The notes: generated by a model from the letters alone, not told the origin. A DNA stretch of 64,000 bases from an uncultured Pelagibacteraceae bacterium (GCA_902572605.1 CACGGD010000002.1:62001-126000), one strand, 5' to 3'. Shown: positions 36,482 to 46,712, numbered from the stretch's first letter. Translations and numbers: made by a program.

Positions 36482-37297
36482 TTATAATTTTGAAATTTTT
36501 AAATTTGATTTGACGTACCCTTCTAGAGTTCCAGAATCTAAATATTTACCTTTAAATATATTGCCATAAAATTTTTCACCACTTTTAATTAAAGTTTTAA
36601 TTGCATCTGTTATGTGAACCTCTCCACCTTTTCCTTTTCTTTGATTTTTTAAAACAGAAAGTATTTTTTTTGGCAAAATATATCTTCCAATTATGGCATA
36701 ATTAGATGGAGCCTCATTAATTAAAGGTTTTTCAATAACTTTATTAATAGAGAAAGAATATTTTTTTTTATTTTTAACTCCCAATATGCCCCACCTCGAT
36801 ACTGTTCTTTTTTCAACTTTTTTAGTTGCGATTATAGAAGCCTTTGTTTTTTTATGTAAAGAAATCATTTCTTTTGAGCAATTGCTTTTTATGATCAAAT
36901 CATCAGCCAATAACATTAGAAAATATTTATCTTTTAAATATTTTTTACATTTCAAAACTGCTGCACCTGTTCCATCAGGTTTGTTTTGATAAACAAATTT
37001 TATCATTTTTTGATACATCTTAATTCTTTTAAAGATTCTTTTTAAATTTTTATCCTTTTTTTTCTTTTTAATTATTTTTTTATAAAATTTATCATTAAAA
37101 AAATAGTTTTTAATAGTGGGTCTATTTTTAGGAATTATAAATATGAATTGTTTAATACCTGCTTCAACACATTCTTCCAATATATACTCTAGGTTTGGTT
37201 TGCCATTTAGTGGTAGTAACTCTTTTTGAATTACGCTTGTTAATGGTAGTAATCTAGTTCCTAAACCTGCTAGTGGAATAATTGCTTGTTTTATCAT
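36482..37297 (-). CDS. galU: UTP-glucose-1-phosphate uridylyltransferase
   Basis: Makes UDP-glucose. Nucleotidyl-transferase signature IIPLAGLGTRLLPLTSVIQKELLPL at the start, FVYQNKPDGTGAAVLKCK, LADDLII and PKKILSVLKNQ; 271 residues, slightly short of the usual ~290. First gene of the galU-ugd pair and divergent from panC with 38 bases between. Confidence 0.94.
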   Translation of the reverse strand: MIKQAIIPLAGLGTRLLPLTSVIQKELLPLNGKPNLEYILEECVEAGIKQFIFIIPKNRPTIKNYFFNDKFYKKIIKKKKKDKNLKRIFKRIKMYQKMIKFVYQNKPDGTGAAVLKCKKYLKDKYFLMLLADDLIIKSNCSKEMISLHKKTKASIIATKKVEKRTVSRWGILGVKNKKKYSFSINKVIEKPLINEAPSNYAIIGRYILPKKILSVLKNQRKGKGGEVHITDAIKTLIKSGEKFYGNIFKGKYLDSGTLEGYVKSNLKISKL

Positions 37298-37335
37298 ATG
37301 ATTCTTTTAATACTTATTATCATTACAGTAAATAA

Positions 37336-38151
37336 ATGAAAATAATTAAAAGTAAACATAAATTACAAAACGAGATTTTAAACATCAAAAATATATCTTT
37401 TATCCCTACTATGGGTGGTTTACACAAAGGTCATATATCTTTAATTAAAAAATCAAAAAATTTAAAGGGTAAAACTTTAGTTTCAATTTTTGTTAACCCT
37501 AAACAATTTAATAATAAAAATGATTTTCTTAAATACCCTCGTAATTTAAAAAAAGATTTAATTATATTAAAGCGTTTAAATGTTGATTATATTTACCTAC
37601 CTAATTTTAAAGATATCTATTCTTTTAGGGTAAAAAATAAAATATTTTTAGATAAATTTTCTAAAAAACTATGTGGTAAATCAAGAAAAGGTCATTTTAA
37701 GGGAGTTTTAAACATTGTTAATAGATTTCTGCTTTTAATAAAACCTAAATATATCTTGTTGGGAGTTAAAGATTTTCAACAATCTTATTTGATTACCAAA
37801 CATATATTAAAGAGAAAAATTAATACAAAAGTTATAAACTGTAAAACAATAAGAGAAAAAAATGGGGTAGCTTATTCTACTAGAAATAAAAATTTAACTA
37901 ACAATCAATTTAAAGTTGCCTCAAAAGTAATCAAGTATTTAAGAAATAATAAAAAATTAATTAGAAAAGATCTCACAAATTTCAAATCTACCAGAATAAA
38001 AAAAGATTTAAAAAATTTTGGAGTAACTAAAATTGATTATATAGAATTATATAATTCTAAATCGTTAAAACGACCTAAAAACAAAAAAGAAAATTTTAGG
38101 ATTTTTATTGCTTTTTACCTTAATAAAACTAGATTAATTGATAATATCTAA
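37336..38151 (+). CDS. panC: Pantothenate synthetase
   Basis: ATP-dependent condensation of pantoate with beta-alanine. Motifs: FIPTMGGLHKGHISLI (HxGH), SIFVNPKQFN, GVKDFQQSYLI, and the end of the KMSKS-type loop in GVAYSTRNKNL. 271 residues, normal. panB is not nearby. Its stop interlocks with the mgtE stop at 38148-38151. Confidence 0.94.
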   Translation: MKIIKSKHKLQNEILNIKNISFIPTMGGLHKGHISLIKKSKNLKGKTLVSIFVNPKQFNNKNDFLKYPRNLKKDLIILKRLNVDYIYLPNFKDIYSFRVKNKIFLDKFSKKLCGKSRKGHFKGVLNIVNRFLLLIKPKYILLGVKDFQQSYLITKHILKRKINTKVINCKTIREKNGVAYSTRNKNLTNNQFKVASKVIKYLRNNKKLIRKDLTNFKSTRIKKDLKNFGVTKIDYIELYNSKSLKRPKNKKENFRIFIAFYLNKTRLIDNI

Positions 38152-39527
38152 TTAAGAAAATAATAGGATCCTAAACCTAAGAAAGATAAAAATCCAATCA
38201 CATCTGTTATGGTAGTTACAAATACGCTTGAAGCCAAAGCTGGATCAATGTTCATTTTTTTTAGAGACACTGGAACTAATATTCCAAATAAACCTGCTAC
38301 AATCATATTTAGAATCATCGATACTCCAATCAATAAAGATAAGCTAATTTCTTTAAACCAAAGATGAACAATAATTGCTGTGATTATAGCAAAAATAACT
38401 CCATTTAAAATTCCTATAATAAATTCTTTTCCTACAACTCGATTAAAATTACTTGCCGATAATTCTTTTTTAGCTATAGCTCTTATAGTAACTGCTAAAG
38501 TTTGCATACCAGCATTTCCACCCATTGAAGCAACTATTGGCATTAAAAAAGCTAAAGCAACCATTTGTTCTATAGACGCTCCAAAATTACTTATGACCCA
38601 AGTAGCCAATAGTGCTGTTAATAAATTTAATAGCAGCCAATTAAATCTTCTTTTTGTTTTAATGATTACACTATCTGTTATTTCCTCGTCACCTACACCT
38701 GCCATTCTAAGAGCATCTTCCTCAGCTTCTTCTTGAACTACTGTTACAACATCATCAGCTGTTATCATCCCTACTAATTTATTATCTTTATTCACAACAC
38801 CAGCTGAGACTAAATTATAGCTTTCAAAAGTGTGTCCGACTTCTTCCTTATCCATATTAACTGAAATTAAAACTGGCATTTCAGCCATAATCGAATTCAT
38901 TTTTGAATCTCTAGGAGTCCTCAACACTCTTGATGAAGGAACTGTTCCTATAGGTTTGAAATCATTATCAACAATAAAAATTTCTAAAAATTCTTTGGGA
39001 AGATCTTTATTTTCTCTTAAATAATCAATTGTTTGACCAACACTCCAATTACTTGGTACTGCTGTAAACTCTCTTTGCATAATTCTAGCTGCTGAGTCTT
39101 CTGGATAACTTAATCCCTCTTCTAAAAGAAATTTATCTTTAGGTGGTAATTTTTCTAGAACTGTCTCTTTTTTACTTTTTTCTAAATTCTCTAATATTTT
39201 AATTGAGTCATCAGACTCAAGTCTTTTGATAATATTGATTATTGACTCAGTTGATAAAAGTTGAAGAACTTCCCCTTGAACTGATTCATTGAGTTCAATA
39301 AAAATATCAGGATCAATATTAAATTCCTCTAATTCAATTAGTTTTACTCTTGTTTCATTAGATAAATTTTCTATCAGATTTGCCACGTCAGCCTCGTGTA
39401 AATCTTTAAGAGTTTGATTTATAAACTTTATATCTGAAGATTGAATTTTTTCCGAAAATGTATTAACAAACTCTTTATTAAAATCGAGATTGACCTTTTT
39501 ATTTCCTGTTGATTTAGCTAAAGTCAT
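38148..39527 (-). CDS. mgtE: Magnesium transporter MgtE
   Basis: Mg2+ channel/transporter. N-terminal helical domain, then two CBS domains (about 160-280), then five membrane segments (about 310-459) with PIVASMGGNAGMQTLAVTIRA and a final PVSLKKMNIDPALASSVFVTTITDVIGF. Start chosen at ATG 39527, which has AGAGG at a good distance; the frame opens 54 bases further to a TTG at 39581, but that lies next to the divergent lipB start. 459 residues. Likely gated by Mg2+ itself, as in the family; no M-box was seen. Confidence 0.93.
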   Translation of the reverse strand: MTLAKSTGNKKVNLDFNKEFVNTFSEKIQSSDIKFINQTLKDLHEADVANLIENLSNETRVKLIELEEFNIDPDIFIELNESVQGEVLQLLSTESIINIIKRLESDDSIKILENLEKSKKETVLEKLPPKDKFLLEEGLSYPEDSAARIMQREFTAVPSNWSVGQTIDYLRENKDLPKEFLEIFIVDNDFKPIGTVPSSRVLRTPRDSKMNSIMAEMPVLISVNMDKEEVGHTFESYNLVSAGVVNKDNKLVGMITADDVVTVVQEEAEEDALRMAGVGDEEITDSVIIKTKRRFNWLLLNLLTALLATWVISNFGASIEQMVALAFLMPIVASMGGNAGMQTLAVTIRAIAKKELSASNFNRVVGKEFIIGILNGVIFAIITAIIVHLWFKEISLSLLIGVSMILNMIVAGLFGILVPVSLKKMNIDPALASSVFVTTITDVIGFLSFLGLGSYYFLN

Positions 39528-39586
39528 AAACACCTCTGATTGTTTTGTGAGACTAATAGTCCATAAAATGGTAAATTTCAAACTAA

Positions 39587-40198
39587 ATGAGCATAGAGAT
39601 CAAAATAAGTAAGAGACGTATTTCCTATAAAATTGCTATGAAAATTCTTCATAAACGTGTTGAGGAACTTAAATTAAACAAAGGTAAAGAATTACTGTGG
39701 ATTTTAGAACATCCCTTAACCTATACAGCGGGAATTAGATTCAATGATAATGATGTATTAGATAAAAATATTAAAGTGATTAAGTCCAATAGAGGAGGAA
39801 AAATCACATTACATAATCCGGGTCAAAAAGTCATATATTTCGTTTTAAATTTAAATAAAAGAAAAAAAGATATTAGAAAGCTAATAAATTCTATTGAAAA
39901 AAGTATTATTGAATTTTTAAAGATTTATAAGATTTGTGGAGAGATAGATGAAAAAAATATTGGTATTTGGGTTAATAATAAAAAAATAGCTGCTATTGGT
40001 TTAAGAGTTTCAAAATGGATTGCTTATCATGGTTGCTCGATAAATATTAATAATAATTTGAATCAATATCTAAATATTATTCCTTGTGGTCTTGATAATA
40101 AAAAAATAACATCTGTATATAATGAGAAAGGTATAATAATTAGAAATATTGATAAAAACTTAAAGAAAATATTTATAAAAAATATAAATAAAATTTAA
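39587..40198 (+). CDS. lipB: Octanoyl-ACP:protein N-octanoyltransferase LipB
   Basis: Moves octanoyl from ACP to lipoyl domains. Motifs: EHPLTYTAGIRF, RGGKITLHNPGQ (69-80), catalytic K133 in NNKKIAAIGLRV and C167 in IIPCGLD. 203 residues, normal. Divergent from mgtE; stop interlocked with rluC's stop at 40195-40198. lipA is not in the window. Confidence 0.93.
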   Translation: MSIEIKISKRRISYKIAMKILHKRVEELKLNKGKELLWILEHPLTYTAGIRFNDNDVLDKNIKVIKSNRGGKITLHNPGQKVIYFVLNLNKRKKDIRKLINSIEKSIIEFLKIYKICGEIDEKNIGIWVNNKKIAAIGLRVSKWIAYHGCSININNNLNQYLNIIPCGLDNKKITSVYNEKGIIIRNIDKNLKKIFIKNINKI

Positions 40199-41103
40199 AA
40201 CTGTTTCCTTAAAAATTCCTCAAACTCTTTTGTATATCTAGCCTTAAAATTATATTGAATGTTATTTATCATAAACTTGATTTTATAAGCATGTAGCATA
40301 AGATTTTTATTTTTTATACTTTTCATATTAATCTTTTTATTTATAAAATATTTATCATCTCCTACTATGGGATTTCCTATATTATATAGCTGTTTTCTAA
40401 GTTGATGTTTTCTTCCAGTTATTGGGTTCAACTCAACATAGGAGTAATCATTAGAGTGCTTTAAAACCTTTAAATGAGAAATTGCTTTTTGTATTATTTT
40501 TTTGTTATTTTCGTAAGACACTAGATTATCTTTCAATGTATCTTTCGATTTAGAAATTTTTCCATGAGTTAAAGCAAGGTATGTTTTGTGAATCTTTCTT
40601 ATTCTAAAAAGTGAAGTAAATAATTGAGCGTATTCTCTTGTCTTTGCTATAATTAAAACACCTGAAGTTTCTTTGTCTAGACGATGAACTATGTAAGGTT
40701 TGTAATTTTTAAAATATTTTGTATTTTTTAATACATCAATAATATTTTTAAATGATTTTGTTCCTGACTGTACAGCAATACCTGAAGGTTTATTAATAAC
40801 TATAAAATTTTCATTATTTTCAATAATGTAGTCATCGTAAGTATTAACTTCTTTTTTTGAGGGTTTATATTTTGATATTCTAATTTTATCATTAGCCTTA
40901 AATTTTGAAATATTATATATTTCAACATTGTCTCCAAACTGAACTCTGTAAGAAGATTTCACCCTCTTTTTATTAACTTTAACTTTATTTAATCTAATAA
41001 TCTTTTCTATTAATGATTGAGGTAGATTGATAACTTTGGCTTTGAACCATTTATCAAAACGAGAGTTTTGATAATCTTTTTCAACAGTATAGAGTTTTGG
41101 CAT
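40195..41103 (-). CDS. rluC: RluC/RluD-type 23S rRNA pseudouridine synthase
   Basis: S4-domain (about 13-66) plus pseudouridine synthase domain with the catalytic aspartate D143 in PYIVHRLDKETSGVLIIAKT. LNPITGRKHQLRKQ closes the fold. RluC and RluD cannot be separated firmly by eye; the RHQLR-type motif and S4 domain fit RluC. 302 residues. It follows rplQ by 12 bases, so it is likely read at the end of the alpha operon. Confidence 0.85.
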   Translation of the reverse strand: MPKLYTVEKDYQNSRFDKWFKAKVINLPQSLIEKIIRLNKVKVNKKRVKSSYRVQFGDNVEIYNISKFKANDKIRISKYKPSKKEVNTYDDYIIENNENFIVINKPSGIAVQSGTKSFKNIIDVLKNTKYFKNYKPYIVHRLDKETSGVLIIAKTREYAQLFTSLFRIRKIHKTYLALTHGKISKSKDTLKDNLVSYENNKKIIQKAISHLKVLKHSNDYSYVELNPITGRKHQLRKQLYNIGNPIVGDDKYFINKKINMKSIKNKNLMLHAYKIKFMINNIQYNFKARYTKEFEEFLRKQF

Positions 41104-41115
41104 GTATAGCTGAAA

Positions 41116-41559
41116 CTATTTGCTAGCTACTTTTTGATCTGTTTTATCTTCGTTTTCTTTCTTTTCAACTTTTTTTGGCTTATCAACTTTTTTAGCTTCT
41201 GGGTTTCTATCTACCAACTCAATAACAGCCATAGGCGCATCATCTCCAGTCCTGAATCCAGCTCTCAATACTCTTGAATACCCGCCTTTTCTTGAGTTGT
41301 ATCGCTTTGATAATTCATCAAATACTTTTGTTACTGATTGTTTGTTCTGAAGTTTTGAAAAAAGTTTTTTTTTATTACTTAATATATTTTTTTTTCCAAT
41401 TGTTATAACTTTATCAATTTGAGGTTTTAACTCTTTTGCTTTTGGCAAGGTCGTAATTATTTGCTCATATTTAATTAAAGAATTAAGCATATTTTTAAAT
41501 AAAGCTTTTCTATGCTCACCAGTCTTATTTAATTTTCTATATCCAATACCATGTCTCAT
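41116..41559 (-). CDS. rplQ: 50S ribosomal protein L17
   Basis: Recognised from [25 protein letters not shown] and GYSRVLRAGFRTGDDAPMAVIELV. The core of about 120 residues is followed by a lysine/glutamate tail of ~25 residues (KVDKPKKVEKKENEDKTDQ), a common feature in alphaproteobacteria. Overlaps the rpoA stop by one base; last ribosomal gene of the alpha operon. Confidence 0.97.
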   Translation of the reverse strand: MRHGIGYRKLNKTGEHRKALFKNMLNSLIKYEQIITTLPKAKELKPQIDKVITIGKKNILSNKKKLFSKLQNKQSVTKVFDELSKRYNSRKGGYSRVLRAGFRTGDDAPMAVIELVDRNPEAKKVDKPKKVEKKENEDKTDQKVASK

Positions 41560-42593
41560 CAGTAATTATTATCCTCAAGTTTTTTAGATAATTCAGCTAT
41601 ATTATCGGGTGGCCAATTAGGTATCTCCATTCCAAGATATAAAGACATTGTGTTTAAAACTTCTTTAATTTCATTTAGGGACTTTCTACCAAAATTTGGC
41701 GTTCTTAACATTTCTGGCTCCGTTTTTTGTACTAAATCACCTATATAAATTATATTATCATTTTTAAGACAATTCATAGATCTGACTGATAATTCAAGTT
41801 CTTCGACTCTTTTTAACAAGTTTCTGTTAAATTCTGGTTCTGTAGTTTTTACTTCTTTAACTACTTCTTGAGGATCTTCAAAATTAACAAACATTGATAG
41901 TTGATCTTGAAATATACGTGCTGAATAAGCTATTGCATCTTCAGCAGCAACAGTTCCATTTGTTTCAACAGTCATTATCAATTTATCGTAATCAAGTGCG
42001 CTACCAGCTCTAGTGTTTTCTATTGAAAAAGAAACTTTTTTTACAGGGCTAAACAAAGAATCTATTGAAATTAATCCTAGCGGGCTATCTTCCTTTTTAT
42101 TTTTTGGTGCAGCAACGTAACCTTTTCCTGTGCTAATCATTAACTCCATGTGGAAATTAGTTTTTTCATCTAAATTACAAATTGTTTGTTCGGGATTTAA
42201 AATTTCTATTTCCGGAACAAGAGTAATGTCCTTTGCTTTAACTTCTTTAGGACCTTTGATATCTAAAATAATTTTTTTAGTGCTTGCAGATGATGATTTA
42301 ATAGCTAGATTTTTTACATTTAATACAATGTCGGTAACATCCTCTCTAACACCTTTGATTGAAGAGAATTCATGAAGAACTCCATCTATTTGAATTGCAG
42401 AAACAGCTGCTCCTTGAATTGAAGATAATAAAATTCTTCTTAATGAATTGCCAATCGTTTGTCCAAATCCTTTTTCTAAAGGCTCGGCAACAACTTTTGC
42501 TATTGTTTTATCTTCATTGCTTTTAATATCTAATTTATTTGGTTTAATTAAAGCTTTCCAGTTTTTATCTATAATATTTGACGTAGTTTGCAT
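41559..42593 (-). CDS. rpoA: RNA polymerase alpha subunit
   Basis: Assembly platform of RNA polymerase. N-terminal domain with [32 protein letters not shown]-terminal domain (about 265-330) with [47 protein letters not shown]. 344 residues. One-base overlaps on both sides (rpsK and rplQ) indicate tight coupling in the alpha operon. Confidence 0.98.
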   Translation of the reverse strand: MQTTSNIIDKNWKALIKPNKLDIKSNEDKTIAKVVAEPLEKGFGQTIGNSLRRILLSSIQGAAVSAIQIDGVLHEFSSIKGVREDVTDIVLNVKNLAIKSSSASTKKIILDIKGPKEVKAKDITLVPEIEILNPEQTICNLDEKTNFHMELMISTGKGYVAAPKNKKEDSPLGLISIDSLFSPVKKVSFSIENTRAGSALDYDKLIMTVETNGTVAAEDAIAYSARIFQDQLSMFVNFEDPQEVVKEVKTTEPEFNRNLLKRVEELELSVRSMNCLKNDNIIYIGDLVQKTEPEMLRTPNFGRKSLNEIKEVLNTMSLYLGMEIPNWPPDNIAELSKKLEDNNY

Positions 42594-43042
42594 TACACTC
42601 TCCTTCTTTTTGGTGGTCTAGCACCATTATGTGGCATTGGCGTTGTATCTTTAATTGATAATATTTTAAATCCTCTTGACTGTAATGATCTTAAAGCTGT
42701 TTCTCTTCCAGATCCTGGGCCTTTTACTTGAACAGTTAAAGTTCTTAGTCCCTGTTCATAAGCTTTTGAACCAGCGTCATCGGCAGCCACTTGTGCTGCA
42801 TATGGTGTAGATTTTCTAGATCCTTTAAACCCTTTAGAACCTGCAGAAGACCAAGAAACTACATTTCCGCCTTCATCAGCTATAGAGATAATAGTATTAT
42901 TAAAAGTAGAATAAACATAGGCGATCCCTGATGTTATATTCTTTTTAATTTTCTTCTTTTTTTTAAAAGTACTTTCTTTTTTAACTATATCAGTTTTTTT
43001 TTCTACAGTTTTTTTTTCAATCTTATCTACTTTTTTATTCAT
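42593..43042 (-). CDS. rpsK: 30S ribosomal protein S11
   Basis: Core starts at [21 protein letters not shown] and ends [13 protein letters not shown], with [15 protein letters not shown] in between. A ~30-residue lysine-rich N-terminal extension ([14 protein letters not shown] ...) makes it 149 residues instead of ~129. Fourteen bases after rpsM. Confidence 0.97.
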   Translation of the reverse strand: MNKKVDKIEKKTVEKKTDIVKKESTFKKKKKIKKNITSGIAYVYSTFNNTIISIADEGGNVVSWSSAGSKGFKGSRKSTPYAAQVAADDAGSKAYEQGLRTLTVQVKGPGSGRETALRSLQSRGFKILSIKDTTPMPHNGARPPKRRRV

Positions 43043-43056
43043 CTAAATTTTTAAAT

Positions 43057-43440
43057 CTATTTTTTAAGTGGTGTTAATTTTTTTCCTGCTATGGCTATTG
43101 CTTTACCTTTTCTAGTTCTAGCGTTACATTGAGTTCTTTGACCTCTTACTGGCAATTTTTTTTTGTGCCTTGTACCTCTATAGCAAGCAAGATCTACTAA
43201 ACGTTTAATATTTACTGAAACTTCTCTTCTTAGATCTCCTTCAACTTTGTGGTTTGCGTCTATAAATTCTCTAATTTTTAATACTTGTTCTTCTGTCAAT
43301 TCGTTAACTCGCTTTGATGCAGGGATATTTAGTTTTTCACAAATTTTCTTTGAAGAAAATGGACCAATTCCATGAATATAGGTTAAGGCTATGCTTACAA
43401 CTTTATTTTGTGGAATATTGATTCCTGCTATACGAGCCAT
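43057..43440 (-). CDS. rpsM: 30S ribosomal protein S13
   Basis: [25 protein letters not shown] start and [28 protein letters not shown] end are diagnostic. 127 residues (standard ~120). First gene of the alpha operon; a strong promoter match lies in the 60-base gap between adk and its start. Confidence 0.98.
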   Translation of the reverse strand: MARIAGINIPQNKVVSIALTYIHGIGPFSSKKICEKLNIPASKRVNELTEEQVLKIREFIDANHKVEGDLRREVSVNIKRLVDLACYRGTRHKKKLPVRGQRTQCNARTRKGKAIAIAGKKLTPLKK

Positions 43441-43470
43441 ATTAAAATGAGTTAAAGTTCCAAAGCCGTA

Positions 43471-43498
43471 TTTATATTGCCTAATTTTTTAAAGTCAA
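43471..43498 (-). promoter_or_regulatory. Internal promoter before rpsM (alpha operon)
   Basis: On the minus strand, TTGACT (43498-43493), a 16-base spacer and TATAAA (43476-43471) lie directly after the adk stop. This predicts transcription start near 43465 and a leader of about 25 bases before rpsM. It is one of the best sigma-70 matches in the window, and gives rpsM-rpsK-rpoA-rplQ a source of transcription separate from spc. Confidence 0.6.
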
Positions 43499-43500
43499 CT

Positions 43501-44067
43501 CTATATAAGGGTAATAATATCGCTAATTTCTTTATTTATTTGATCTATTGCCCTCTCTCCATCAATCACCTTTAATAAATTCAATTTTTTATAATACTCA
43601 ATCACCGGTTCAGTAGATTTCTCGTAAGTTCTATATCTTTTGACTGCTATTTCTTTGTTATCATCAGCCCTTTTTTCTATCGTGCTTCTTTCCAAAATTC
43701 TTTTTGTAATTGTTTCTAATGAAACTGATAATTTTAAAACCAAATCAATTTTTTGTTTATGCTTTTCAAGAAGTTTTCCAAGGGTTTTAGCTTGAGTTAA
43801 GTTTCTAGGATAGCCATCAAAAATTAATCTATCTTTATAGTTTTTATCTGAAATAAAAGTCTCAACTAATTTTTCAACTATATCATCTGAAACTAGAGAT
43901 CCAGAGTTAATAATGGATGAAATTTCTTCTCCTAATTTAGTTTTGTTCTTAATTTCATTTCTAAGAACTTCGCCTGTAGATAATTTATAAAGATTATACT
44001 TGTTTACAATAAAATCAGCTTGGGTGCCTTTACCCGCTCCAGGTGGGCCAAATATAATTAGGTTCAT
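43501..44067 (-). CDS. adk: Adenylate kinase, short type
   Basis: ATP + AMP to two ADP. P-loop IIFGPPGAGKGTQADFIV, DGYPRNLTQAKTL and RILERSTIEKRADDN. The protein is 188 residues and lacks the large LID insertion (no zinc-type Cys cluster), hence a short-type enzyme. Usual slot after secY in the spc operon. Confidence 0.96.
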   Translation of the reverse strand: MNLIIFGPPGAGKGTQADFIVNKYNLYKLSTGEVLRNEIKNKTKLGEEISSIINSGSLVSDDIVEKLVETFISDKNYKDRLIFDGYPRNLTQAKTLGKLLEKHKQKIDLVLKLSVSLETITKRILERSTIEKRADDNKEIAVKRYRTYEKSTEPVIEYYKKLNLLKVIDGERAIDQINKEISDIITLI

Positions 44068-44075
44068 AAATCTAA

Positions 44076-45380
44076 TTATTTTCCAAATTTAGTCTTTCTA
44101 ATTAATGACTCATATTGTGAACTCATTAATCTTGTTTGGACTTGTGTTACTGTATCCATGGCTACGACAACTACAATTAATATTGAAGTACCGCCTAAAT
44201 AAAATGGAATTGGATATTTGGCAATTAAAAATTCAGGCATTAAACAAACAAATGTAAGATATAAAGATCCTACAGTTGTTAACCTTGTTAAAATACTTTC
44301 AATGTATTCGGCCGTTCTTTCACCAGGTCTAATTCCAGGAATATACCCACCATATTTTCTTAAATTTTCTGCAGTTTCTTTTGGATTAAAAACTATTGAA
44401 GTATAAAAAAAAGCAAAAAATATAATACCAGATGCATATAATAACATATATAGAGGTTGACCTTGAGTAAACATTGAAGAAATTTTAATAGAAAGATCTG
44501 ATTCTGCAAACCCAAAATTAGTAAGTGTGATTGGCAATAGCAATAACGCTGATGCAAAAATCGCAGGAATAACTCCTGCAGTGTTAATTTTTAATGGTAG
44601 ATAAGAAGAGTCTCCTCCATATATCTTATTGCCGACCTGTCTTTTTGGATAATTTACTAAAATTTTTCTCATAGCTCTTTCAAAAAAAACAATAAATAGA
44701 ACTGTAAGTATCACCAATATAAATATTCCCACTATCATTAAAGCTGACAAAGCTCCTGTTCGTCCTAGTTCAAAAGTTGAGGCTAAAGCTCTTGGAATCT
44801 CAGCTACTATTCCAGAAAAAATTATTAATGAAATACCATTTCCAACTCCTCTTAAAGTTATTTGCTCTCCTAACCACATTAAAAATGTTGTTCCTGCAAC
44901 TAGTGAAATTGTAGTTATAATTCGAAATCCCATACCAGGTTCAATTACTAAATTTCCAGCATTTTCTAAACCAACTGAAACTCCATATCCCTGTAAACAA
45001 GCGATTAAAACAGTTCCATATCTTGTAATTTGAGTAATTTTTTTTCTTCCCATTTCACCTTGTTCTTTTAAACTTTTAAAATAATCAGAAACCCCAGTTA
45101 ATAATTGAACTATAATTGAAGAAGAGATGTAGGGCATAATTCCAAGAGCAAATATAGCCATTCTAGTTACGGCACCTCCTGAAAACATATTGAACATACC
45201 TAACAATCCCTTTTGACTATTAGACATTATTTCTTTTAAAGCTAATGGATCTATTCCAGAAATTGGAACATAAGTGCCCAATCTGTAAACGATCAAAAGT
45301 AAAATAGTAAATAAAATTCTGTTTTTAAGATCTTTTGCCTGACTAAATGCACCTGTTGTATTTAAGGTTTCGCTAGACAT
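44076..45380 (-). CDS. secY: Protein translocase subunit SecY
   Basis: Channel of the Sec translocon, ten membrane segments. Shows RILFTILLLIVYRLGTYVPISGID, ITQITRYGTVLIACLQGYGV, VNYPKRQVGNKIYGGDSSYLPLKINTAGVIPAIFASALLLLP and RPGERTAEYIESILTRLT. 434 residues, normal. rpmJ, which often follows secY, is absent, adk follows directly. Confidence 0.97.
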   Translation of the reverse strand: MSSETLNTTGAFSQAKDLKNRILFTILLLIVYRLGTYVPISGIDPLALKEIMSNSQKGLLGMFNMFSGGAVTRMAIFALGIMPYISSSIIVQLLTGVSDYFKSLKEQGEMGRKKITQITRYGTVLIACLQGYGVSVGLENAGNLVIEPGMGFRIITTISLVAGTTFLMWLGEQITLRGVGNGISLIIFSGIVAEIPRALASTFELGRTGALSALMIVGIFILVILTVLFIVFFERAMRKILVNYPKRQVGNKIYGGDSSYLPLKINTAGVIPAIFASALLLLPITLTNFGFAESDLSIKISSMFTQGQPLYMLLYASGIIFFAFFYTSIVFNPKETAENLRKYGGYIPGIRPGERTAEYIESILTRLTTVGSLYLTFVCLMPEFLIAKYPIPFYLGGTSILIVVVVAMDTVTQVQTRLMSSQYESLIRKTKFGK

Positions 45381-45386
45381 ATTAGA

Positions 45387-45839
45387 TTATTTTTTTAAGA
45401 TATTTAATTTTCCACCTGCTTTTTCAATTTTTTCTTTTGCCTGTTTTGATGCATGGTGTGCAGTGATATCAATTTTAATTTTAAGTTCCCCTGTGCCTAA
45501 AATTTTTAATTTCAAATATTTTTTATTAATAAACTTTTTATCCTTTAAGGATTTTAAATCTAAGGTATTATTCAATTTATCTTTATTTTTCTCATAAATA
45601 TTTTGAATCCTTGATAAATTTAACACTGCAATATTTTTCTTGCTTAATGTTTTAAAGCCTCGTTTTGGTAATCGTCTATATAAAGGCATCTGGCCACCTT
45701 CAAAACTTTTGATTGCTACACCAGATCGAGATTTTTGACCTTTATGGCCTCTTGAAGAAGTTTTACCTCTACCAGAACCTATCCCTCGTCCTACTCTTAT
45801 TTTTTTCTTATTAATTCTTGCTAAGCTATTTAATTCCAT
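45387..45839 (-). CDS. rplO: 50S ribosomal protein L15
   Basis: KKIRVGRGIGSGRGKTSSRGHKGQKSRSGV and GGQMPLYRRLPKRGFK identify L15; 150 residues, normal. Starts within one base of the rpsE stop, so rpmD (L30), normally between rpsE and rplO, is missing. Confidence 0.97.
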   Translation of the reverse strand: MELNSLARINKKKIRVGRGIGSGRGKTSSRGHKGQKSRSGVAIKSFEGGQMPLYRRLPKRGFKTLSKKNIAVLNLSRIQNIYEKNKDKLNNTLDLKSLKDKKFINKKYLKLKILGTGELKIKIDITAHHASKQAKEKIEKAGGKLNILKK

Positions 45840-46357
45840 TATTTAGACTCTCTTTTTAAAACCATATCAGATATTTTTTTTCCTCTAATTGCTGATAATA
45901 TTTTTGGTGAATTTTGAGATCTTAAACCATTAACACAAGCTTTTAAAACATTATGAGGATTTGCTGATCCTAGAGATTTGGCTACAACATCCTGAATTCC
46001 CAAAACTTCACACACTGATCTGATTGGACCTCCTGCTATTATCCCTGTTCCAGCTGGAGCTGATCTCATAAAAACTTTTCCTGATCCATTTTTTCCTTTT
46101 ACATCATGATGCAATGTTCTTCCGTCTTTTAAAGGAATTTGAACAAGACTCTTTTTTGCAACTTCAGTAGCTTTTTTAATTGCATCTGGAACTTGTTTAG
46201 ATTTACCTTGACCAATACCAACAGATCCTTTTTGATTGCCAACAACAACTAAAGCAGCAAAACCGAATCTTCGACCTCCCTTTACTACTTTGGTAATCCT
46301 ATTAATGGCAACCAATTTTTCTTTTATATCGCTCTCAATTTTTTTAATTTCTACCAT
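45839..46357 (-). CDS. rpsE: 30S ribosomal protein S5
   Basis: [62 protein letters not shown] and [13 protein letters not shown] are typical. 172 residues, normal. Followed by a one-base overlap with rplO. Confidence 0.98.
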   Translation of the reverse strand: MVEIKKIESDIKEKLVAINRITKVVKGGRRFGFAALVVVGNQKGSVGIGQGKSKQVPDAIKKATEVAKKSLVQIPLKDGRTLHHDVKGKNGSGKVFMRSAPAGTGIIAGGPIRSVCEVLGIQDVVAKSLGSANPHNVLKACVNGLRSQNSPKILSAIRGKKISDMVLKRESK

Positions 46358-46358
46358 A

Positions 46359-46712
46359 TTAAAATTTTAATCCATTTTTTCTTAATGTTTCGGCAAATGC
46401 TTTTATTCTTCCATGATATTTATAACCACCTCTATCAAAATATACATTATTGATATTTTTCTCTTTTGCTCTTTTTGCTAAAATTTCTCCCATTAAACTT
46501 GATTTCTCTATTTTTTTTATCTTATTCTTTTTAATGTCTTTTTCTGTTGAAGATGCAGAAACTAAAGTTTTTTTATTTTTGTCATCTATTATTTGAATAA
46601 AAAGATTATTCAAAGATTTCGAAACAGAAATTCTATATCTTTCATTATTTACTTTTTTAAGTTTCTTTCTATTTCTTAGTTTTCTTTTAATTTTATTGCT
46701 TGTTTTTCTCAT
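46359..46712 (-). CDS. rplR: 50S ribosomal protein L18
   Basis: [33 protein letters not shown] and [27 protein letters not shown]. 117 residues, normal length. Its start overlaps the rplF stop by one base. Confidence 0.97.
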   Translation of the reverse strand: MRKTSNKIKRKLRNRKKLKKVNNERYRISVSKSLNNLFIQIIDDKNKKTLVSASSTEKDIKKNKIKKIEKSSLMGEILAKRAKEKNINNVYFDRGGYKYHGRIKAFAETLRKNGLKF

